This document shows positions 34,301-46,700 of a stretch of 64,000 nt of DNA, piece after piece. Position 1 is the first letter of the stretch. Each line of letters opens with the position of its first letter. Under the pieces are notes generated by a model, which was not told where the DNA came from, did not search any database, and saw only the letters and a program-made list of their open reading frames with translations. A program made the translations under genes and the position numbers. Source of the DNA: Serilophus lunatus (taxonomy: Eukaryota; Chordata; Aves; Passeriformes; Eurylaimidae); assembly GCA_013399895.1 (NCBI GenBank), contig VXBA01003735.1, positions 155,348-219,347 of the forward strand, written 5' to 3'.

Positions 34301-37022
34301 GCTGCAGAAGGGAACTTAGACCTGCAGAAGGCAAAGGACATTCAGTTGGAGGAAAGACTTTTCATTCCCATTTGTGCAGAATTCCCAACACCTTAATTGC
34401 TCTTAAAGCTAAAGTCCTACAAAGGTGTGTTCTTGGCTCCCAATTAATTTATTTTTTTATTTTTAACTACGTGAATTTGATTTGTATGTTCCGCTAGCTG
34501 TCCTTTTAATGTTTACCATCTTTCTCACCTAAAAAGATGTTTCTGGAAGTATTTCCAGAATGACTTACCTCTCCAATGTTGATGACCTCAATCTGCATAG
34601 TTCCTGGGTGCTGCCACCCAAAGCAAAGGGACTGCTACTCAGTAGACATTATTGCATTGAACTCACCATAAAATTACTGAGACTTTTATAGCTGACTCCC
34701 TTTTTCTTCAGAAGATTTGAAACTTGAAAGTGCAACAGAGAGTTTAATGAAAATCTCATTTGTTACAGGATATCACAAGAAAACAATCTTCAAAGCAATT
34801 GTGCACACATGTATACTAGCATGGGAGAGAAAGGACAATACTTTACCTGTCTTTAAATTTGGAACAAGATTTAAAAATGTAATAAATTAATCTTTTAATG
34901 AGTGAACACAGCAGGATGAATATTTAAAAAAAAATAATCTTAGGGGACAGCAAATCAGAAAACTTCAACTGTTTTGTTCCACAGCCAGAAGACTGAAGGA
35001 AGGGCTTGAGATCGTAAGTATACCATGCTGCTTTTTAAATTCCTCCTCCTCCCCTCTCTTCATCCATCACAAACCCCATAGTAAACTCCATTTCCTTTTT
35101 GACATCTGTACCAGGTAAGGAAAAGCACATGCTGTAAATTGTCTGGGCCACACACACACAGATTGGCAGGAAGCAGCTGCTGGCCGTTGGCATTAATCCA
35201 GGCTTTCTTCTCTTTTTGAACGTTCTGAGAACTCAGCATAGTAAAAAGACTTTCACTGAATTTATCTGAATCCACCAGGTGGCTAAAAGCTTTTGTAGGG
35301 GTGTCAAGGGAACAGAGAGAGAAAAGAGACACCCAGAGAAAGATCTTGCAAGAGTCATTTCTCCAGGAGCAGGGGCAGAAAAAGGGAAACACTCTCAGCA
35401 GACACCTCTGCAAACAGAATTTGGCTTTGGTGGAGAACAAAAACCAAAAACTGAATATGATCTCACTTAGAGCATATTTTCAGGTGTGATCACATTTACA
35501 TATGTATTATTTAATTTTTAAAGTATACTAGAATAATGAAACTTCAATTTAATACTTAACACTAGCATAGTGTTTTGTATTTAAAAAAAATAAATTAAAA
35601 GCTAGTAACTACTGCCTATAGTGCAATTTTGAAATCAGCTGTAGTAGTATCAGTTGAGACAGACACCTGCCAAGCCTAAGTTTCATTTGAGCCACCACAT
35701 GTTTAGACTATCATAAAATGTACTTCTTAATCACACATAACAAAGTAGCTCGATCTCAAGAAAACATTTAGGTCCACACCCTCTGGACTTTTCCCATTTC
35801 TGAGGGGAAGAAACAGCAGCAGAGGAAAATCTCTCCCGGGTGGGCAGGGCAGTTTTGATTAACCTGCCACTTAAAGAGAAAACTGAGCATGATAATTTTC
35901 CTGCAGTCCGTATAGGACAGGAAGCCAATTATCAGGTTCAGCAGAAACAGATCTCAAATGAAAACTCAGTCCTGGGAAGGGAAAGGATAAACTTAAGGGT
36001 AAAGTTTCACAACGTATCCAAAGCTGATCCAGCTCACCCCTGCCTCTCTTCCACTCTCTCCTGGTTCCTCTTTGCACCTCCCTCAAATTTGTCTCACGCT
36101 GCAGCACAAGCTGATTCAGCTCACCAGGCCAGAGGAGAAGAAGCTGACCTCTGATACAGTAGAATCAAGGGAGGGGGTGTCTAGCCAGAGGAATGAATCA
36201 GCACACACGATCGACGGAGCTCACGAAAGAAAGCAGCTACAGTTACTCCACCAGGAGCAGGAAGGGAGGGGTGATGTGACTAACACAGAACTCTGGGGGG
36301 CTCAGCTGCACCCACAGAAAAGCAGGAAGTGTCTTTGGCACAAATATTCCATGAGTAAGTAATGTAAATCATTGTACAACAGTCACCTATGAATATATAT
36401 TACACCTCTGCCAGCATTAGCCTGCTCCACAGTTTTAAACCAAGTAACTGGGAGCTACCTCCCTCAGGACTCACATGCTGATCTTGACTGAGGCTTTGGA
36501 GCATTTTATTATTGCAAATTTATAATGGTTAACAACTGCAAATTACTCAAAGATAAAGAGAATCCACCACACTTTGCTGGAGGACATCTTATTCTTGTTT
36601 CGGCAGCACTGTTTTGTGATTAATTTGTACTGCAGAAAAGCCTGGGTTTAAAATCGATTTCTACTTTTCTCCTTCCAGATTTTGAGCCCAACCCCACTGA
36701 CAGCGCAAAACTTCAGTTCCTAAGTTAAAGCTTAAAATCCTACTCCGATATTAGAACACTTCATTGACAAGAAGGAAAAAAGCTCTTTTCCCCTCTATCT
36801 CCAACAACAAATTGAAACACCCCAGCAAGATGTTTCTGCAGAGTGTCATTTCTCTTGCTGTGCAGTGTTTTCCCCAACTGCAAAGATCAAACAAGCAAGT
36901 AAAATTCCTACCTTTCTCATTGGAGCATTTAGAGGCTTGTCATGATCAGCCTCACTTTCCTCCACATTATCTTCTCGTAATTCAATAATCTCGTGCTCCT
37001 GAGCAGAGATCTGTCTTTTCAT
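31132..37022 (-). CDS. C3orf52: C3orf52 orthologue (TPA-induced transmembrane protein, TTMP), six coding exons
   Basis: A small single-pass membrane protein; the human protein is an ER-associated factor whose loss affects hair growth. Exons in transcript order are 37022-36912, 34610-34569, 34139-34016, 33494-33361, 32769-32699 and 31342-31132. Phases join to 231 codons (230 residues; human 217). The N-terminal 50 or so residues are acidic and cytosolic. The membrane exon begins ERDHWKSCRNVVFWKCKLW and continues as a hydrophobic span, matching human KESPWSSCNKNVVGRCKLW. The lumenal part shares YTDEDD, the LTEVYSSSPALERYF box (human LTDVYSTSPSLSRYF) and the C-terminal LKLDPTSL (human LGLDPTSL). 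It lies between GCSAM and the protease, as in mammals, with the expected strand. Introns show no other gene. Confidence 0.88.
32699..32769 (-). CDS. C3orf52: C3orf52 exon 5
   Basis: Acceptor ttctttcag, donor gtaagc. Encodes LTEVYSSSPALERYFRSA and on to VVSF, nearly collinear with the human segment. Phase 0 in, 2 out. Confidence 0.88.
33361..33494 (-). CDS. C3orf52: C3orf52 exon 4
   Basis: Encodes VYTDEDDYWDPDALL through LPHFFSEDITKR, matching human YVDEDE... and LPHLLTER. Donor gtatgt; phase 1 in, 0 out. Confidence 0.85.
34016..34139 (-). CDS. C3orf52: C3orf52 exon 3 (transmembrane segment)
   Basis: Forty-one codons. A Cys/Lys/Trp-rich juxtamembrane stretch (SCRNVVFWKCKLW) precedes about 22 hydrophobic residues (IITTIFVVIFLVILISLIL). 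Acceptor aactag, donor gtaagt. This is the best-conserved part of the family. Confidence 0.9.
34569..34610 (-). CDS. C3orf52: C3orf52 exon 2 (42-base in-frame microexon)
   Basis: Bounded by acceptor ggtggcag and consensus donor gtaagt. Phase 0 on both sides; encodes HPGTMQIEVINIGE. Skipping it would keep the frame. It contains a Met that could start a shorter protein from a downstream promoter. It corresponds in place to the acidic linker before the human membrane segment. Confidence 0.6.
36912..37022 (-). CDS. C3orf52: C3orf52 exon 1
   Basis: Encodes MKRQISAQEHEIIELREDN and on to NAPMRK, acidic like the human N-terminus (VDELELSVLERQPEEN). The chosen Met gives a human-like length. Another in-frame ATG at 37079 would add 19 basic residues. 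Donor gtagga. Confidence 0.65.
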
Positions 37023-37351
37023 CGCTTCTGTCTCTGCGCGAGGACCTCTGTCTCTACAGCGGGCACGGAGGCAATTCATTTCCTTCTGGTTTCAGCAGCA
37101 GTTATGGTCAGTAAGGGTTCTGATACAAGGCTGGAAACAGTAACAGGGAGAGCCAGGATAGTTTTCACCACAGTGATCTCAAAACACTGATAAATAATCC
37201 TTGGAAGAACAAATAATGCTGACTGCACTAACTCCAGGGAACTGGGAGGCGCAGGAAGTATCGATTTTCCCAGCTGTGAGAAATATGCCTCTCAGCTGTG
37301 CAATACTAGGTTTTCCAGTTTGCCTGCCTTGTACCAGCCCTTGAGAAGCAA

Positions 37352-37609
37352 ATGACTAAACCTTCAGCAATGTTGTCATTTGATGAGACGATTTTGAAAG
37401 GAACCAGAGTCCTTTCTCTGCTGCTCCCAGACGAAACAATAAAATACTATTATAACAAAACACTATCCATGCAGCCAAACAGAAGTGGTTCTAAACAGCA
37501 CCAAATCAGTAAAGGATCATATAGCTTGTGGTTTGCTTGGGCTGTAACTCTGTTAACACTTGTAATTCTAGTCCCCCTGTATAGAAAAAAAAGAAATGAG
37601 CACTACTGA
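37352..37609 (+). CDS. Candidate small tail-anchored membrane protein, 85 residues
   Basis: Not recognised. The frame begins MTKPSAMLSFDETILKG; a second Met (37370) has a purine at -3. The first 55 residues are hydrophilic with a repeated DETI motif and two N-glycosylation sequons (NKT, NRS). A hydrophobic span follows (SLWFAWAVTLLTLVILVPLY), then a basic C-terminus (RKKRNEHY), the layout of a tail-anchored or short type I protein. The frame stays open upstream to 37310, just past a tttccag, so this could instead be the last exon of a longer gene. It starts about 330 bases from C3orf52 exon 1 on the opposite strand, so the two could share a promoter. An AATAAA at 38100-38105 is the first poly(A) candidate noticed. 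Chance is not excluded. Confidence 0.35.
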   Translation: MTKPSAMLSFDETILKGTRVLSLLLPDETIKYYYNKTLSMQPNRSGSKQHQISKGSYSLWFAWAVTLLTLVILVPLYRKKRNEHY

Positions 37610-40598
37610 CCTTTGTGCTGTGAATTGTTCTTTTGCCAAATGTTATACTGCCTAAAATCACATACGATGTTAAAGAACATTTATGTCTATTAACATACTA
37701 TCCAATCTAAACCTGAAAAGCTGCCAAAAAACTCATAGGACAAATCTGAGGAGAAGAAGAAGACAACCTTCAATTTCAACCTGTGCTCTACAGGGCATGT
37801 TTTTATGAAGCAACCATGGTGATATAGTCTGCATTAACTTCCCACGTGAACTCTCCCATGCACTTAGTAACTCACAATTGCTCACTGTAGCCAAGTCGAT
37901 TCCTCCCACAACCTCTCCAGTCTCCTTCATCCTACCTCCTCTTATTTCTCTTGTTATGACTCCATACTCCTGTTTCCCCTTCCTCCCCACAGAGCATCTC
38001 TCTCCACTCTGGATCAAAAAGGCTGAGCAGACAACAGGTAACTGCAAACTTTCTCCCACTTTCGTCTCAGCACAAGGGAGGACCATGCAATAAGAGCCAA
38101 ATAAATCCTCTCTCACTATCCTCCATGTGCCTGGGTATTCTCTCTCAGCACTGCTCCTTTTTCCTGCCAAAAGCTCGGGATGCTCTCCCCTACCACCCCA
38201 CCACTTCGATTCTCTATGCAAATAACCTGGCTACTGATGCCTGAAGCATACCTAGGGTTCACATTCCTGATGACATGTCACAACCATCCAGGCAAAGGCA
38301 CATCACAAAGCTGAGGACATGTCTTATGTTTAGCTGGCAAATAAAAGAAAGACTAACAATATAACCCCACCTTTTGGTTCTGAGAATCCTTAAAACTCTG
38401 GAGGACTGAGGATAAGGCTGAGCAGTCATCAAGATGAAATCTTGTGTCTGGATCCACAAGTTTTTACCTGGACACCTTCACTAAGAAAGCCTTTATCAGC
38501 TGATTCTCAGTACTCTGGCTGGAGATCAGTATCATTTATTTCATTTCCACTCAGTAAAAGATTTTACCCTCCTGCAGACTTTCCTGAATTCAAAACAGTT
38601 CTTTTAAGTCAAATGAGTTAATGATTATGGATCTCACTATGCAAAGGACAAAGTCCTTATTTTCTTTATATATGAAGGAGGTCCTTAAAATCTTGAGATT
38701 TTTTCACCTGGGGGATCTAACTTCCACACTTGGTGTCCTTCTTCCATGTCAAGTACTGACCCTTCTGATACATGTTGCTGAGAAACTCTTAAAGAAAATG
38801 GGAAGTCAAGTACCGCTCTGAACTTTCTGGGAGAGGCTTTCAGCTAAAAGAGAACAGAATGCAAACTGTTTTCTTCCCTAGCCAAGACATCTCTGGTTTC
38901 AATATAAGGAAAAGAAACTTGTGTCTTTAAATATGCACTTTAGTAATAGGATCATGCTAGGCTCAGCTTTACAAAAGCAGAAGACTCTAAGGTACAAGTG
39001 CAGTTTTGGTTGTACGTGTGGATTATAGAGTTTCAGAGGCATAATCAAACAAATAAAAGAGCCACTTGCAGTTTTATCAGGTTTTTATTAAAAAGGAAGG
39101 TGTGAATTACCCCCCATTAGAGATAACAACCCCCTAAAACATAGGCTTTGAGTATATCTTATGCCGTTGGTTTGACACAAGCTGAGGCAAGGTTCCCAAC
39201 ACTAAAAAAAGCAATATCAGTGTTAGAAAGAGGAGTCTCACTGCATGGAGATAGTTCACTCCAGCACTTTCCACACACACTGCCAAGGTGGGTCTAAAAC
39301 TAAACAAAAATCATATATTTATGTACTGAGGAGTAAGTATGTTGTGTGGACAGCAATGACAGTCATTCAAATTGCCAACTTCATTTTTTAATATACATTA
39401 AAGTTGAAAGCTAAACACTTTCAAATACTGAGCACAATTTCAAGACCACCTACATGGCCTTAAGGCCACTTAGACAGATCTTTTTTTAAGCTAAATACCA
39501 GTATTATTAAGTCCCAGAAACAGCTTTGAAAACCTTAGATCAGCTAGATTTGGTATGATCAGCTCATCAGGAGACTATAATTATCAAAACTAGATTTACT
39601 GAAAGGGTTAAAGAAATGTGTCTGTCATTTCTTCTTCTTCCTTTTAGGCCAAGGATGCATCCAACCACATAAATCCATTTTCTTTTTATGTCCCTTACAG
39701 TGCAATGTGGCCATGTGGGCCCAGAAAAATCCTGAGCCTGAAACTCTTATGTCTGTGGGCCAAGGGCATCAGGAAAAACAGCGTGAACCCACCAGGAGAA
39801 TGCTAAAAATTCACAATACACATCAGATTCAGAGTTGAGGAAATACACCTGTAACATATCGCAAACATTAGACCCCACAGTCAGGTTCAAACTGTAAAGG
39901 CAAAATCAGAAAAAGCATTAGAATTGTTTTACTTTAACTAATTATAATTGATTAATTCTTCCCATTTACTTAGATATCATCCCAAAGAACCTTTAATAGA
40001 AATTTCTTGCATCGTAATATTTGTGTGCTATATATCTGGTATCTTTAAGAAAACACAAGACAAAACCCAAAAGTTGCAGTCCAGAAAGTAACAGTTCCAC
40101 AGTGGGAGCATAACTAGAGGATGAATTAGTCTCAGTTTTGTACACTATATACTACTTGTGTTTCTCAGAAATATGAACTAATAATTTATATTTAGAATCC
40201 TGTAACATCACTAAGGCAATACACATGACTAGAGTATATATGGAATGTGGCCATGAATATCCAGATATGTGTAGGTGTAAACATTTTGCGGATATATAGA
40301 TAACAAGGGGCATGAAAGAAGAGGAAAAGACTTGCAAAAGAGATTTGGTTGGATTTCTATTACAAGTTCTAATCCATTTTTTTTATGGTGATAAAGAAGA
40401 TGAATCCATAAGGAATCTGAAGTTGCTCTGGATCTGAACAGTTTCTGCTAGGTGAACCACACATTATGGTTTCTCAATTAAGAAAATATATTCTTTCACA
40501 AAGAAACTGTCAATGGTATTTTCATGTTATGTCATCAGATAGACTACAGTAGAAAGCGGCTTTCACATGGAGATGATCTGCATTTTCTCCTTGGCTGA
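37610..40598. other. Intergenic interval with the protease 3' UTR; no gene recognised
   Basis: AT-rich, with only short ORFs lacking splice context or domains. The right half should contain the 3' UTR of the minus-strand protease. A minus-strand AATAAA at 39084-39089, 1.5 kb past its stop, is one possible end. Confidence 0.5.
39084..39089 (-). promoter_or_regulatory. Candidate poly(A) signal of the protease gene
   Basis: TTTATT on plus is AATAAA on minus, 1.5 kb downstream of the protease stop. It implies a long 3' UTR. Weak evidence on its own. Confidence 0.25.
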
Positions 40599-40757
40599 TC
40601 AGTTTGCATTCCCACGGATCCAGTCATAAAGTGCTGTCACCTTAGTGTACACACCGGGACGATTGCGCCGAGCACATCCTTCGCCCCAGCTCACAATGCC
40701 AGCAAGGTACCACCTATTTCCCTTTCCTGTGCAGGCCAAGGGACCTCCAGAATCTCC
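40599..40757 (-). CDS. Protease exon 17 (catalytic Ser, C-terminus)
   Basis: Starts exactly at GDSGGP (Ser739) after acceptor cattttag. Contains GIVSWGEGCARRNRPGVYTKV and ends DWIRGNAN-stop. The VSWG and GC pair form the S1 pocket wall expected of trypsin-like enzymes. Phase 0 in. Confidence 0.93.
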   Translation of the reverse strand, partial: GDSGGPLACTGKGNRWYLAGIVSWGEGCARRNRPGVYTKVTALYDWIRGNAN

Positions 40758-43700
40758 CTAAAATGAAGGGATTCCAACCATTAACACACACACACTTAGA
40801 GCGCTGTAAAAAATTTGGTTATTTAAGAATAGTAAACACATGCCCCTCTCTTTCTCAAATTAATACTAGAGTCTAAATTCTGGATAGAATGTGCCCAGAT
40901 AGATGTCAACTTCATTCAGTTACTTTGACTTACTTTACTGGAAGTAGCACACTAAGCAACAGCAAGAAATAGTTTATAAAAGTGCTCCTTGCTATTTCAC
41001 ATTACAGGATTCGTGAAACAGCTCAACACAGCCCATACAGGGAGAGAAGATGATAGAGATGGAAAGGAGGAATTCCACTACCATTTGACCATAAATTATT
41101 CAAAGGTTGAAGACAGAACTCTTACACTGTGTATTAAATAGGAACAGAAATACACCACACAGCTCCATTAAAAAAAAGCAAACCAGCAAAAAACCCCAAC
41201 CCAACCACCTCCAAAAAACAAACAAAAAATCCCAAACTAAACAACAAAACCAACTGAACAACAAACCAAAACAAACCCAAACTCCAAAAACCAACCAGGC
41301 ATAATTAAGTATTATCAATAATCAAGACTGTGTCTACATTTGTAGAGAGAGAGGAAGGAATAAAGTCTAAGGAACATGCAAATAAGAACTGGCTCCTCAA
41401 ATGGAACATGCAGCTCTGCACAGCAATGTAGAAAAATAAGGATTCCCATTCAGTTCAGTTCACATGACTGAAATGCATTCAGGCTCATCAATGCTTTTGT
41501 GCCTTTCATTGTTTTAACTTTGTATGTATTCTGTGAACTGATCTGGGCACAGAACTCTGAGCAACTAGAGTGCAGCTCCTCTCTATAGTTGTTGCGTATG
41601 CACACAAGGCAGTCAGCAGCCTCCAAATTGACCCTGGGGTTTGGTTGGAGCTAAAACATGTAAGAGGTCAGGAGAAAGTGATGTACCAAGAAAAGAGTAA
41701 CAATAGAAAGCCTTCATCACCCAAACGAACAAAATTTCTAGAGATAAGAGAAGCCAAAGCAGTTCCTCTCAGGGTGCTGTCACACTAGCTGATGATCCAA
41801 GAAGCTGACCTCAAAGTGACTTAAGAAATGAGGCTACACAGTCCAGTCAATTACACAGCCTGTTCTGAAAGAGGAACTAAGATCAAAGAACATCCTAGAG
41901 TGATAAGAAAAGAGTCTGAAAGAGTAAATGTTTTATTTTTTACTTTAAGTATCAGATCCTCTAAAGATGAAAGGTGTTTGGAAACTTCACATAACTCGTG
42001 TGACACATGCACAGCTTACATGTCCAGGAAGAAATGAACAAAACAGGATCATCACAAGAATGGAACCATAGTACAAGGGTTTCAGGGTGCTGTGGGGGTT
42101 TCCTGAACTGCCTACATAATTCCTCTCAGGCACTGTACAGGAAATATACTAGTGACAGGGAAAAAAATAGCAAAGATATTACCCAGACTAAGAACTTAAA
42201 GGCCCAGAGGTCCAGTGTGCTGGGACTCAAGCACGGCATATTGTGTTGGAAACTGGCCAGTATGATACATAGCTGAATGAATTAAAAATGTCCATCTGGG
42301 AATTCAAGGGTGTTTCTTAAGCAATACAATTTTTGGAGGAACGTCACACCCCTAGACCAACATGTTTTAGTAAAACAAGCCCAAGGTCAAAAGTTATAGA
42401 CGAACTGTACATAAAGCTAACAAAAATAATAGTTCATTGAATTAGAGCTTGGAGACTGCAAGAAAAGCATTGAAATAGTCTAGTGTGTTTAAAGAAGTTA
42501 GTCTCATTTTGAGTTACAGTCTTGCAAAAATTATCCTATTATATTAAAATAATAAAATTTATATATTACACAAAAACTATATCAAATTACCACAGTTTAG
42601 AAATCAGTAACACATTTCTCTCCCTTTACACAGTAACTGGCATAAAAAATATTTTTATGAATTTGAAAATTGATATTCATCATAAGAACCTGAAATACCA
42701 ATAAAATACATAACTAGTCTAATAACTGAGAAGGAGAAAGAAAGCAGAGTCAGGATAGTTGAAGTACATCCAAAAAGCAGTTTCTGATTGTGTGTGTAAA
42801 TAAGTTAGATCATATAACTTAAGATACCAAGATATAGTCAAAAACTATATGCATGAATGAACATTTGAAATTAAAAGGCAGCATTGCAGCTGCAGTTCCC
42901 AAACCTAGCTTAACGTTTCCTTTTGTATTTTTGTAACAATATTTTACTCATCATATTGTTACAGTGTTTTAGCAATTTCACACCCAGATGCTAAAAATTA
43001 AATCAATACAAATAGCAGAACTCACAGATGGACTGAACTTACTCCTTATATCCTTATATTTTTGTTCTGTTGAAGATGAAAAAGAACTCCTTTTGATATA
43101 TTTTACTCCTTGTCTTTGCAAAACAACATTTCTCAAGAGAGTCAGAGATTATCTATGCCAAATTTCCTTCCTTATTTTGGACTGCCTTTAGTTATCACTC
43201 ACACTCAGGATGTCTCACTGTATTGCCAGTTAAAAAAAAACAACAAACCACACACACACACAAACAACCCACAACTCTGAAAAGTTTTCTTTTGTAGTTT
43301 TTCTACAAATTCCAGATTACCTGGCATGCATCAACACCACCATTCAGATTCCCAGCACACAGCATACGAGATGTAATGAGATCATCATACAGCTTGTTGC
43401 AAACACTTTGGTTAATAATTCTCACTCGAGCTTCCTGCAGTGTTTTGGCAAGATGACCTGGGAGAAAATACAAATAGTATTGCAGAGGTCAAGGTGGTAC
43501 AAATTTCTAATAGAAATACCACTTATCAAATCAAAAGAGAATTGCTTCAAACTCAGAATCTATCCAGCTTATGATAGCAGTTTCCTTCCCTTCAAATGGT
43601 GCCTACCCTCAGCTTTTTAAAGTCATTGTCCACACTATTCTCTAGATGAAAAGATCCCAATGTTCCACCTTTCCATTTCCCTAGATTTTATCCTTATGAG

Positions 43701-46700
43701 CTTGTTCTGCTGGAAAGTAGTAAAAGCACCATGCAAATCATAAGCTAAGATTGCACAGAGAGTGACTAACTTCAAATGTTATTTCAAATTATGTCCAAAG
43801 TCAATATGTTGCTATTTACACTATGATTGTGCTCCAAAAAATGTCCAAGCTCTACAAAATGAAATTTCTATGTTGGTATCAAACCTCTAGCATTTAAGAA
43901 AAAAACCCTGAGAAATATAGCTGAAGGGAAAAAAAAATATTTTTTTTTTTTAAAGTCAAAACAAAATCCAGCCTTCAAGTCGCAAATGATCCTAAGAGCT
44001 TAATTCTGTACTACAGTATTGACATAAGGTGTCACTGTCAACTAAATATCCTGAGTCATGTTTTGGCCCAATAGTGAATGTAATCTTTTCAATACATGGA
44101 TGATCAGAGGCAGTACTGCATTTTGGGTTGTTTCCTTATTCAACTTTGAGGGTGGGTTGGGAATCAAACAAGTTGTAAAAATACCTTTCTTTTGCATGTC
44201 TTTATATATTGGATTTGCACGTTACCCACACCATATACCTCCACACTATTTTTGGGATTACTGCTGCTCATGGCCCCATACTGTCAAACATGGTCTTAGA
44301 GACAAATTCTGTGCAGCAATTGCAAGTCCCTGTTTTTGTTACCTACATTATGAGATAGCTATTCACTAGATGAGCCATGAGCATGTAAATGGTCACATTT
44401 ATATAAATCTGTGGTCATTTGCTTTTCAACGATCCAAGACAATTGAGTATGCATTTTGTCACTTACCATCTGCCACCCAAGCAAATATTCAGAATTCACA
44501 GACTGTAGCTAAGGATATATTTCCTAACTTTTTATACACCCACTAAGTAAACTACAGGGTTTGGGTTTTCTTTTTTTTTTTTTTTTTGCTTACAAGTATA
44601 AATATCTCATTGTTAAGAGTTTTAAACCAAGCCAAACTTGCAAGAAGTATATCCAGGAAATGAACATACTATTTTCTTTTATGGCTCCCCAGCCAGTTAC
44701 ATAGCAGACAGTTCCATAAAGATATACTCTAGAGGTGCTGGGTAAACAAATGGGCTGTACCAGCTCATTGAAGAATACAGGTGTCTCCATTTCCAAGAGG
44801 GCAATGTCATAGTCAGAGATAGATTGGTCATACTGTGGATGAACAATAATCCTTTTGATTGTCCTCATAGCTACATGATTGCTCTTTTCATTCACAGTGT
44901 GTAAGCCCATGTACACTCTCCATCCCAAAGGAACAGAGTATCTGTAAAGAGAATGTTATTAGAACATCCCATTGGAAAGAAATGCAGTGTTAATTTATTC
45001 CATTTTAACTGCTTTTCAGGGTTTGATGAGATTCATCAAGACCAAAATGAATGGACTAGAACACTACTTTGGAAGATAGATGTCCTATAGACTCTGCCTC
45101 CTAAAACATTAAGCAATGTTTTTACTTACTGTTTTGAAAATAATTAATTTCTGGGAGCTATAGGACAAATTCCTGGCAATGCATTGTGCCTTGGGAGTCA
45201 AAAGTATATTATTAAACTCTGTTTCTTCCTTGCTGCATGTAGGAGGTGTGTAATCTAAAAAACCTGTTTTATCATGCAGGATTCACTGGCAATGGAAGCA
45301 AAACAATAACTTCAAATACTTCAGAATTCTGAAGCCAGCAGAATACAATATTGAGTGTTTATGTAGTAATATCATGCCACAGAGGTATAACCTGAATCAA
45401 TTCATCTAGACAAGAAATAGTTACTACAGACTTTTGAAAGAAACACTGTAAGGTTATTAAACAGTACATACTCAGACTTGATAATTTCTTCATACCTCAC
45501 AGAATCAGAATCCAGAAAACAATGGGCAGCAGATATGAGCCACCTGTTGGAAATAACAGATGCACCACATACATGACCTTGTGCTCCCATCTGTAAACTT
45601 GCTTGCCAAGGCCACTTTCCAGATCTTGCATCTTCACCTCCAACGATTCTGGTTTTCTTAAGCTGGTGTCTTCCACATGCTAGTAGAAATCATTGAATAA
45701 AATAGTAACAAAGCCCACAAGATCATTTCACTTTGCCATGCCTAACACAAACTTTTATCCATAGATCTCAAAGCTGTTGGGGAAAAAAACCCTATTTTCT
45801 TACTGTGCAATTTGTAAAAAGATGGGTACTTGCCCATTTTCACTCAATGGGCAGGTGAGATATAATCAAATAATTGTCTGTCATACCTTGTACCTTTCTA
45901 AAGAGGTTAAAAACTCAAAAAGACATTTAAGCGTAATTCTAAGCTGGGTTGTTTCCAAAAGTTCACTTGAATACATTCTCATATCTTTCCCTCCTTCCCA
46001 ACACAGCTCTTTGACTGCACTTCATTCAGCTCCAACAAGCACTAAGACCTTCCAACTTATCCTGAAACTGTGCATTGCTTGAGTCATCACACACAGAATG
46101 GATGAGTGTATTTAAAAAAAAAAAGCCCACACTCCAAAATTCAAGATAGATATTTTCATACAGATGTTACCAGATTTTTTTTAACTTACATTTGATTTAA
46201 TTAATTCTTAATCCAATAGTGCTTGACTGTAACACAAATTCCTGACTCAGCTTCCCAAGTCATAAGCTAATTTTTACATAAATGTTACCACACCACAGTT
46301 CATTTCATCAGATCCATCTGCACAATCTCTCTTCCCATCACACTCAGGATGTGGTTTCAGCAAGCACTTTCCATTAAGGCATTTGTACACATAAGGGGAG
46401 CAACTTTTGTAGGCTGAAATAAGAGAAAAAAAGATAGTGTCACATGCTTGGAGTCATGCTTTCAAATTATGAAAAATAAACCCTTGTACATTCAATAAGT
46501 TTTCAAAACTACACATTTCCATCTGCTTGAAGCCACAGTCCGTACTGATGTAAACTAGTCTCTATATGGAAAAGATACAGGGGAATGTTTTACTCTGATT
46601 AACGATCATACTAATTTCAGTCTTCACTATTCATGAGGAAAAAGACAGAAAAGTATGCAACTGTCTTCCCCAAAATTTTACTTAACTCTAAACTGAATAA

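Noticed and set aside
41100..41318. Minus-strand ORF rich in Trp, Phe and Leu, resembling a membrane protein
   Set aside because: It is the translation of the A/C-rich low-complexity tract on the opposite strand.
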